From Oscillospiraceae bacterium (GTDB taxonomy: Bacteria; Bacillota; Clostridia; Oscillospirales; Oscillospiraceae): 7,359 nucleotides of DNA. The stretch lies in contig JAFOJR010000143.1 in NCBI GenBank assembly GCA_017420125.1, positions 1 to 7,359 on the forward strand, in the 5' to 3' direction. Shown in pieces: positions 1 to 4,398 of this stretch. A program made the position numbers and the translations under genes. Below the pieces are notes generated by a model, which ran no database searches, had not been told where the DNA came from, and saw only the letters and a program-made list of their open reading frames with translations. Each line of letters begins with the position of its first letter. Position 1 is the stretch's first letter.

Positions 1-339
1 CTGGAGCAGATTGTACCGACTTTGAACAAAGCGGGGTTTGTCCGCAGCGTCCGCGGTTCCCAGGGGGGATACCGTCTGACCCATGCGCCGGAAACCTATT
101 CCGTCGGCATGATCATTCGTTTGATGGAAGGAGAGCTGGCGCCTGCACCCTGTGCCGGGCGCAGCAGCCATGACGACTGTCCCCGGATGTCGGAATGTGT
201 CACGGCCGGCGTCTGGGAAAAAATCCGGCAGGCAGTGGACGACGTAGTGGACAACATCACGCTGGAAGATTTGGTTTCTGAATATTATGTCAAAACCGGA
301 AGGACACAGGAATTCACAAAAAACGCAGGAGGGCTGTAA
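1..339 (+). CDS. Rrf2-family transcriptional regulator, 5'-truncated
   Basis: This is the C-terminal 112 residues of an Rrf2-family DNA-binding protein. The reading frame is open from base 1, so the start and most of the winged helix-turn-helix (about 40 residues, judging from the usual length near 150) lie outside the window. Visible parts are the end of the recognition helix and the wing with the family signature RGSQGGYRL (window residues 18-26), then a dimerisation helix. Three cysteines at window residues 51, 60 and 66 (C-x8-C-x5-C) sit where IscR and NsrR hold a [2Fe-2S] or [4Fe-4S] cluster, so a redox or Fe-S sensing role is plausible; CymR-type members lack these cysteines. Targets cannot be read from the window. 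The stop codon lies inside the loop of a terminator, so this is the last gene of its transcript. Family assignment is firm; the Fe-S ligand role is inferred. Confidence 0.9.
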   Translation: MEQIVPTLNKAGFVRSVRGSQGGYRLTHAPETYSVGMIIRLMEGELAPAPCAGRSSHDDCPRMSECVTAGVWEKIRQAVDDVVDNITLEDLVSEYYVKTGRTQEFTKNAGGL

Positions 340-358
340 CCCTCCTGCGTTTTTTGTG
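315..358 (+). terminator. Intrinsic terminator of the Rrf2 gene, stop codon in the loop
   Basis: A perfect 19-bp inverted repeat (315-333 with 340-358) encloses a 6-nt loop, ctgtaa, that contains the TAA stop. The GC-rich core (323-333 with 340-350) is flanked by A6 on the left and T6 on the right, so it is shaped to terminate in both directions. The left arm is coding sequence for the last codons of the regulator. Confidence 0.93.
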
Positions 359-456
359 TTCGATATTTCGAGATTCGGGGCGGGAATCGGCGGAAGAGAA
401 CCTGGCATAAATAGTAAAAAATAGACAAAAATCCCTCGAAAATTACATTTTATATA

Positions 457-485
457 TTGCAATATGCAAAAATAAGCGTTATAAT
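457..485 (+). promoter_or_regulatory. Orphan sigma-A-type promoter between convergent genes
   Basis: TTGCAA (457-462), a 17-nt spacer and a perfect TATAAT (480-485) point rightward. The predicted start is near 492. A 12-bp perfect palindrome, ATATTGCAATAT (454-465), overlaps the -35, and TTGCA-ATA-TGCAA (457-469) is a second inverted repeat there, so an operator is possible. No convincing gene follows on the plus strand; transcription would run into the 3' end of serA in antisense. It could drive a small or antisense RNA, or be a chance match in AT-rich DNA. Confidence 0.5.
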
Positions 486-514
486 AAAAAAGGAAAAACG
501 GTGGGGTGGAAGAA

Positions 515-539
515 GCGCGGAAAAAAGGCGCGGAAAAAA
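515..539. repeat. Tandem 12-nt direct repeat
   Basis: GCGCGGAAAAAA occurs at 515-526 and again at 528-539, a 13-nt period. Read on the minus strand, the second copy plus its flank forms GGCG-N9-CGCC (527-543) followed by T6 (521-526), which could be a weak backup terminator behind the main serA terminator. Confidence 0.7.
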
Positions 540-571
540 CGCCCCGTCCGGCAATCCGGCAGATTTATGTC

Positions 572-606
572 AAAAAAAACGGACCGATGCTCTTTGGCAT
601 CGGCCC
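572..606 (-). terminator. Terminator of the serC-serA operon
   Basis: On the minus strand, a 10-bp stem (606-597 with 590-581, one G-U pair, six-base loop 596-591) is followed by T8 at 579-572. It begins about 20 nt after the serA stop codon. Confidence 0.92.
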
Positions 607-626
607 GCTTCATGATCACTTTTTTC

Positions 627-1793
627 TTATCGAAGAACCCGCACCCGCAGGACACCGCCGATTGCGCGAATTTCGTCGATCAGCCGGTCGTGGACCCGGT
701 TGTTCACGTCCAACAGCGTATACGCGTAATTGCGCTTGGAGTGGTTCATCATGTTTTCCACGTTGATATCCTCGGCGGAAAGGACCGTCATGATGGAGGC
801 CAGCATATTGGGCACATTTCGATGGATGATGCCGATGCGAACGGCGCCGGAGCGGTCCATGGATACGTTGGGAAGGTTGACGGAATTCTGGATGTTGCCG
901 TTTTCCAGATAATCTTTCAGCTGCTGCACGGCCATCACGGCGCAGTTTTCTTCGCTTTCCGGACTGGAGGCGCCCAGATGGGGAATGGCTACCACGTTCT
1001 TGGCCAGCGCGATCTTATTATTGGGGAAGTCCGTAATATAGCTTGCCACTCTTCCGGACTCCAATGCGGGAATGATGTCATCATCCACCACAAGCTCGCT
1101 GCGGGCCAGGTTTAAAATCCGCACATGGGGTTTCATCATCTGGATGGATTCCGCATTGATCATGCCCTTGGTTTCCGGGGTTAAGGGCATGTGAAGGGTA
1201 ATATAATCACAGTTTTTGAAAATGGTGTTCAGGTCCATGGCACGGTTCACTGCGCGGGCGATGCGAAGGGCAGACTCCACAGACAGGAAGGGGTCATATC
1301 CGTAAACCGTCATGCCCAGCTTGGTGGCGATGTTGGCGACCTGCACGCCCACGGCACCGAGACCCAGAACGCCCAGTGTCTTTCCGCTGATTTCCGGCCC
1401 CACAAAGGCGGATTTTCCCTTTTCCACGGCGGAGACCAGATCCACGCCCTGCTTTGCCTGCTCCTGCACCCATTCGGCGCCGCCCAGAATATTGCGGGAC
1501 GCCAGCAGAAGGGAACACACGGCAAGCTCTTTGACGGCGTTGGCATTGGCGCCGGGTGTGTTAAACACCACGATGCCGGATTCGGAGCAGCGGTCGATGG
1601 GAATGTTGTTAACGCCCACGCCTGCTCTGGCCACAGCGCGGAGAGACGGAGAGAAGGTGAAGTTCTGCATATCGGCAGAGCGGACCAGAATGCCGTCCGG
1701 GTCCTCCACTTCGTTTCCCACGATGAACCGGTTTTTTTCCAGCAGTGCGAGACCGGCGGGGCTGATTTTGTTCAAGGTTTGAATGCGATACAT
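627..1793 (-). CDS. serA: D-3-phosphoglycerate dehydrogenase, short ACT-domain type
   Basis: This cytosolic enzyme oxidises 3-phosphoglycerate with NAD+ to 3-phosphohydroxypyruvate, the first step of serine synthesis. The protein has 388 residues from the ATG at 1793, chosen because GGGAGG (1801-1806) lies 7 nt upstream; an in-frame start 8 codons earlier lacks this. The substrate domain carries RAGVGVNN (56-63), the Rossmann motif GLGAVG is at 144-149 with Asp167 for the NAD ribose, and the catalytic Arg231 (LNLARSEL) and His272 (PHLGASS) are present. A C-terminal ACT domain (about 317-387) suggests allosteric control, probably by serine. The intervening domain of long SerA proteins is absent. 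The loop that normally holds the catalytic Glu reads TDFPNNK (254-260), with Asn at the expected place. The gene lies 46 nt after serC, in the same operon. Confidence 0.95.
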   Translation of the reverse strand: MYRIQTLNKISPAGLALLEKNRFIVGNEVEDPDGILVRSADMQNFTFSPSLRAVARAGVGVNNIPIDRCSESGIVVFNTPGANANAVKELAVCSLLLASRNILGGAEWVQEQAKQGVDLVSAVEKGKSAFVGPEISGKTLGVLGLGAVGVQVANIATKLGMTVYGYDPFLSVESALRIARAVNRAMDLNTIFKNCDYITLHMPLTPETKGMINAESIQMMKPHVRILNLARSELVVDDDIIPALESGRVASYITDFPNNKIALAKNVVAIPHLGASSPESEENCAVMAVQQLKDYLENGNIQNSVNLPNVSMDRSGAVRIGIIHRNVPNMLASIMTVLSAEDINVENMMNHSKRNYAYTLLDVNNRVHDRLIDEIRAIGGVLRVRVLR

Positions 1794-1839
1794 GGTATTC
1801 CTCCCAAAGAAGGTCAAGCCCGGTTTGGGGCCTGCCTGG

Positions 1840-2931
1840 TTATCTCAAAATGTTTTGTTCAAACACGCGGATGAAGTCCGCCAGCGCGGCCACGCCCTCG
1901 GGGGGCATTGCGTTGTAGATGGAAGCGCGCATGCCGCCCACGGAGCGGTGCCCTTTCAGGTTGACAAACCCGGCGTCTGCCGCTCTTGCAACGAACATGG
2001 CGTCCAGCTCGGGGCTGTCGCTGCGGAAGGTGACGTTCATATTGGAACGGGCTTCCTTTTCCGCCACGGGATGGAAAATCTGACTCTCTTCCAGGCACTC
2101 GTACAGCAGGGCGGCCTTTTCCTCGTTTCGCTTCTGCAGCGCTTTCAAACCGCCCAGCTTTTCCACCCAGTTCAGCACAAGGCCCAGAATGTAGATATTA
2201 TAGCAGGGCGGCGTGTTGTACATGGAGTCATTCTTGATCATGGTGGCATAGTCCATCATAATCGGCGTATAGGGGAAGGCATTGCCGGCCAGGTCATTGC
2301 GGATGATCACAACCGTCAGTCCGGCGGGCGCCATGTTTTTCTGCGCGCCTGCATAGATTAAAGCGTATTTGGATACGTCCACCGGCTTGGACAAAATATT
2401 GGAGGACATGTCGCAGACCAGAGGAATTTCGCCGGTCTCGGGGACATAGTTCCATTCGGTGCCGTAAATCGTGTTGTTGGCACAATAGTGGAAATAGGAT
2501 GCGTTGGGGAAGATTTCCAGATCCTCCTGGCGGGGGATGTACGTGAAGTTTTTATCTTCCGAGGAAGCGGAAATATGAATCTTGCCGTATTTCTCCGCTT
2601 CTTTGGCGGCCTTGCCGGAAAAGCTGCCGGTGACGGCATAGTCCGCGCTTCCGGTTTTTCCGATTAAATTCATGGGCACCATGGCGAACTGCAGCGTGGC
2701 GCCTCCCTGTAAAAAGAGGACGCTGTAGTTGTTCGGAATATTCATCACCCGGCGGAAGGCGGTCTGAACACTTTCAAAGATCCGGGCGTAGACGTCGCTC
2801 CGGTGGCTCATTTCCATGACGGACATTCCGGTACCTTTATAATTGCTTAATTCCGCGGCCGCTTCCTGGAGCACTTCCTCCGGCAGCATGGAAGGACCGG
2901 CGGCAAAGTTAAAAATACGTGCGCTTCCCAT
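1840..2931 (-). CDS. serC: Phosphoserine aminotransferase
   Basis: This PLP enzyme transfers the amino group of glutamate to 3-phosphohydroxypyruvate, giving O-phosphoserine and 2-oxoglutarate, the step after SerA. Its 363 residues match the usual length (E. coli SerC has 362). The N-terminal FAAGPSMLP (9-17) is typical; LQGGATLQF (74-82) contacts the PLP phosphate; Asp174 lies in CDMSSN; and the Schiff-base Lys198 is in YAGAQKNMAPAGL (193-205). HRSVGGMRAS (328-337) supplies Arg residues for the substrate carboxylate and phosphate. The Trp that stacks on the PLP ring in E. coli (Trp102) aligns with Phe104 here (TGSFS). The start is ATG at 2931, with AAGGGG (2942-2947) 10 nt upstream. It is the first gene of the operon with serA and is preceded by a leader of about 200 nt. 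serB is not in the window. Confidence 0.96.
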   Translation of the reverse strand: MGSARIFNFAAGPSMLPEEVLQEAAAELSNYKGTGMSVMEMSHRSDVYARIFESVQTAFRRVMNIPNNYSVLFLQGGATLQFAMVPMNLIGKTGSADYAVTGSFSGKAAKEAEKYGKIHISASSEDKNFTYIPRQEDLEIFPNASYFHYCANNTIYGTEWNYVPETGEIPLVCDMSSNILSKPVDVSKYALIYAGAQKNMAPAGLTVVIIRNDLAGNAFPYTPIMMDYATMIKNDSMYNTPPCYNIYILGLVLNWVEKLGGLKALQKRNEEKAALLYECLEESQIFHPVAEKEARSNMNVTFRSDSPELDAMFVARAADAGFVNLKGHRSVGGMRASIYNAMPPEGVAALADFIRVFEQNILR

Positions 2932-2955
2932 TGTTTCAAAGCCCCTTTTCTTTTC

Positions 2956-2970
2956 TCGGGAGAGTCCCGA
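2956..2970 (-). other. Short hairpin in the serC leader, next to the ribosome binding site
   Basis: TCGGGA-gag-TCCCGA (plus-strand reading) is a 6-bp perfect stem with a 3-nt loop, ending 8 nt upstream of the serC Shine-Dalgarno sequence. It could influence translation start. It has no U-tract, so it is not a terminator. Confidence 0.45.
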
Positions 2971-2989
2971 TTGTTTTAGTCATTTTCAT

Positions 2990-3029
2990 TTGATATACAA
3001 AAAATCAATTTTATCAATTTTTCATCAAT
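2990..3029. repeat. TTGAT / ATCAA repeat cluster in the serC leader
   Basis: One TTGAT (2990-2994) is followed by three ATCAAT copies (3004-3009, 3013-3018, 3024-3029) in 40 bp of very AT-rich DNA. The spacing is not that of an FNR site (TTGAT-N4-ATCAA). It may be an operator array or only an AT-rich coincidence. Confidence 0.35.
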
Positions 3030-3099
3030 GCTTTTGGCGTTTTCGGCAGGGAGGGCGGCCGCTGACATATGGCCTGCATCCTTTGCCCCTGACAGCATC

Positions 3100-3140
3100 A
3101 AAAAAATAAAAATACTGCATTTGAAAAGACAAATGCAGTA
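3100..3140 (-). terminator. Terminator-like hairpin at the start of the serC transcript
   Basis: On the minus strand, a perfect 11-bp stem (TACTGCATTTG, 3140-3130, with 3123-3113) and a 6-nt loop are followed by T5-A-T7 (3112-3100). It starts 2 nt after the -10 box, so the predicted start falls inside the left arm. A transcript starting near 3136 would still keep a 7-bp stem (GCATTTG) and the full U-tract. It may be an attenuator, a 5' stabilising hairpin, or a terminator for transcripts coming from upstream. Confidence 0.7.
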
Positions 3141-3142
3141 AC

Positions 3143-3172
3143 ATTATATCGGAATAAAAAGCATACTGTCAA
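3143..3172 (-). promoter_or_regulatory. Sigma-A promoter of serC-serA
   Basis: Read on the minus strand: a perfect TTGACA (3172-3167), an 18-nt spacer and a perfect TATAAT (3148-3143). The predicted start is near 3136, giving a leader of about 200 nt before serC. No T-box, SAM or other riboswitch signature that I know could be recognised in that leader; a GC-rich stretch (3035-3099) could fold. Confidence 0.85.
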
Positions 3173-3276
3173 TGAATGAACACAACAAAAAGACCATTTT
3201 CTCATTTGCTTTCCTTGTGAAAGTTGAAATCTTTCTAAAATATCCAAAAATTTTTCAAAAAAATGTGATTTTGTCC

Positions 3277-3305
3277 TTAACTTTTTATGCAATCTGTGTT
3301 ACAAT
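3277..3305 (+). promoter_or_regulatory. Promoter with extended -10 upstream of the hydrogenase operon
   Basis: TTAACT (3277-3282), a 17-nt spacer and TACAAT (3300-3305) are preceded by TG one base upstream (3297-3298), an extended -10. The predicted start is near 3312. It is the best plus-strand promoter ahead of hydC and is divergent from the serC promoter, with about 105 bp of AT-rich DNA between the two -35 elements. Confidence 0.65.
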
Positions 3306-3324
3306 GACCGTTGTCGAGAATTCC

Positions 3325-3342
3325 TCTGTGAAAAATCACAGA
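3325..3342 (+). promoter_or_regulatory. Inverted repeat just after the predicted start: operator or 5' hairpin
   Basis: TCTGTGA-aaaa-TCACAGA is a perfect 7-bp inverted repeat with a 4-nt spacer, about 13 nt after the predicted start. The half-site TGTGA/TCACA resembles Rex and CRP/FNR-family operators, but those use a 6-nt spacer between TGTGA and TCACA, while here it is 4. As RNA it would form a 5' stem-loop. Confidence 0.5.
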
Positions 3343-3357
3343 CAAAGGACATGGGAA

Positions 3358-3412
3358 TAGGCGCCCTGTCGCAAAAGGAAATGCCAAATGCGATATTTTC
3401 GGGTGTTGCCTG
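3358..3412 (+). other. Possible structured RNA element in the hyd leader
   Basis: An interrupted stem can form: 3358-3362 with 3408-3412, then 3363-3366 with 3401-3404, an internal loop, and TCGCA (3369-3373) with TGCGA (3389-3393), closed by a 15-nt loop. A separate perfect hairpin follows (GATGCCG 3444-3450 with CGGCATC 3458-3464). I recognise no known riboswitch family, and there is no U-tract after these stems. Confidence 0.3.
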
Positions 3413-3549
3413 TGTTTCTTTTTGCCCGCGCCCGGCAGTGGCGGATGCCGTTTTTGGCGGCATCGGGTCGAGTTGTGGGAAACAAGAGAGAAATAAGGCG
3501 CATGTTTGAAAGCAAGGAGCCTGTTGAACACAGATGTGCAGGAGGTTGA
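3388..3549 (+). CDS. Possible small protein of 53 residues, unknown function
   Basis: I do not recognise this ORF. It starts at ATG 3388 with AAAGGA (3374-3379) 8 nt upstream, and its TGA (3547-3549) directly abuts the TTG start of the next ORF, an arrangement compatible with translational coupling. The product would be basic and Arg-rich, starting MRYFRVLPVFLFARARQW, with a short hydrophobic N-terminal stretch but no clear signal peptide. Codon use (CGA, CGG, AGG, ATA) is unlike the hyd genes. It overlaps the possible RNA stem at its start, so the region may instead be non-coding leader. A shorter version from ATG 3502 (15 residues) is also possible. Confidence 0.25.
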   Translation: MRYFRVLPVFLFARARQWRMPFLAASGRVVGNKREIRRMFESKEPVEHRCAGG

Positions 3550-3894
3550 TTGGCACGAAACGGCGCGGACACCGATCGTTTGAGGCAGACCGGTACCCAA
3601 ATGCTTCATACGGGGTCCAGACGCTTCAATGAAATGATGCGGTCCGGCCGGGCGTGTGCGGACAGATTACGTTTTTGGATGAAAAGGCAGATGTTTTGTC
3701 TTTGGCTGGGAAGGTCAAAGGAAAAGGGATGCCTTTTCTCGGGCAACCAGAACGGTATGTCTGATATGGGGGTTACCATCCAGTCAATGCTGCCTGATTT
3801 GAAAGAAATCCACGCACTGCTCCAGGGCAATGGGCGGTCTTTTCTGACGGAAACAGGACGGCGCATCCAGGCCAGGTTATGGCAAAGCTCTTAA
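3550..3894 (+). CDS. Hypothetical protein, 114 residues, upstream of hydC
   Basis: I do not recognise this protein. It opens at TTG 3550, with AGGAGG (3540-3545) only 4 nt upstream, slightly short of ideal. It ends 27 nt before hydC. The product is basic, with many Arg residues in the first half (RRFNEMMRSGRACADRLRFW, about 24-43), and shows no membrane segment, cysteine motif or repeat. Arg codons are mostly CGG, AGG and CGA, unlike hydB, which argues against a well-expressed native gene. Other hyd clusters carry a histidine-kinase-like ATPase, a PHP-domain protein or Rex nearby; none of their motifs is seen here. It could be a real accessory gene, a remnant, or a chance ORF in a long leader. 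Confidence 0.4.
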   Translation: MARNGADTDRLRQTGTQMLHTGSRRFNEMMRSGRACADRLRFWMKRQMFCLWLGRSKEKGCLFSGNQNGMSDMGVTIQSMLPDLKEIHALLQGNGRSFLTETGRRIQARLWQSS

Positions 3895-3921
3895 AAATCA
3901 TAGAAATGAGGAGGAAAAAGC

Positions 3922-4398
3922 TTGAACGAAAAATTTGACTACACGGTGACAGACAAAGTCATCGAACAGTATGGCGCGAAGCCCAGCTCCACCATTGCGA
4001 TTCTGCAGGGAATCCAGGAAGAGTATCGTTATCTTCCCAAGGAAATTTTCCCGTATGTAGCAAAAAAATTAGGCCTGAGTGCCGCAAACATTTACAGCGT
4101 GGCAACCTTCTATGAAAACTTCTCTTTGGAGCCCAAGGGAAAGTATGTCATTAAATGTTGTGACGGCACGGCATGTCATGTCAGAAAATCAACTCCCATT
4201 CTGGCAAAAATCAGAGAAATGCTTGGTTTGTCCGAAACCAAACACACGACTGACGACCTCCTGTTTACGGTTGAAACCGTGTCCTGTCTGGGCGCTTGCG
4301 GACTGGCTCCGGTTCTTACAGTCAATGATGTGGTACATCCGACAATGACCCCGGAAAAGGCGGAAGCACTTGTGAATGAATTAAAGGAGGAAGCATAA
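3922..4398 (+). CDS. hydC: [FeFe]-hydrogenase NuoE-like subunit (HydC/HndA)
   Basis: This is the small cytosolic electron-transfer subunit of an NAD(P)-linked [FeFe]-hydrogenase, homologous to NuoE of complex I. It passes electrons between the flavin subunit HydB and the rest of the complex. Its 158 residues match the family (HydC about 160). An N-terminal helical domain (about 8-65, with YLPKEIFPYVAKKLGLS) precedes a thioredoxin-like [2Fe-2S] domain with ligands Cys80, Cys85 (C-x4-C, CDGTAC) and Cys122, Cys126 (C-x3-C, CLGAC). The start is TTG 3922, supported by GAGGAGG (3908-3914) 7 nt upstream; no in-frame ATG lies nearby. Its stop overlaps the hydB start by 1 nt, indicating translational coupling. 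The hydC/hydB/hydA and hndA/hndC/hndD names both occur for such clusters. Confidence 0.93.
   Translation: MNEKFDYTVTDKVIEQYGAKPSSTIAILQGIQEEYRYLPKEIFPYVAKKLGLSAANIYSVATFYENFSLEPKGKYVIKCCDGTACHVRKSTPILAKIREMLGLSETKHTTDDLLFTVETVSCLGACGLAPVLTVNDVVHPTMTPEKAEALVNELKEEA

Noticed and set aside
501..1115. Plus-strand ORF of 204 codons starting GTG 501, after the orphan promoter
   Set aside because: Most of it is antisense to serA, the sequence looks like a frame shadow, and its Shine-Dalgarno-like AAGGA coincides with the predicted transcription start, so it could not be used from that promoter.
2932..3140. T-box or SAM riboswitch ahead of serC
   Set aside because: I looked for the conserved T-box core and for S-box features on the minus strand and saw none; the folded segments do not match a family I know.
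3098..3292. Minus-strand ORF of 64 codons between the divergent promoters
   Set aside because: It runs through the serC promoter and the hairpin, has no ribosome binding site, and its Phe/Lys-rich composition reflects AT-rich DNA.
3325..3342. Canonical Rex operator
   Set aside because: The half-sites fit, but the spacer between TGTGA and TCACA is 4 nt, not 6; kept only as an unassigned inverted repeat.
3313..3560. 6S RNA or another known housekeeping RNA in the hyd leader
   Set aside because: No long rod with a central bubble, no closing terminator, and none of the conserved cores of RNase P, tmRNA or SRP RNA.
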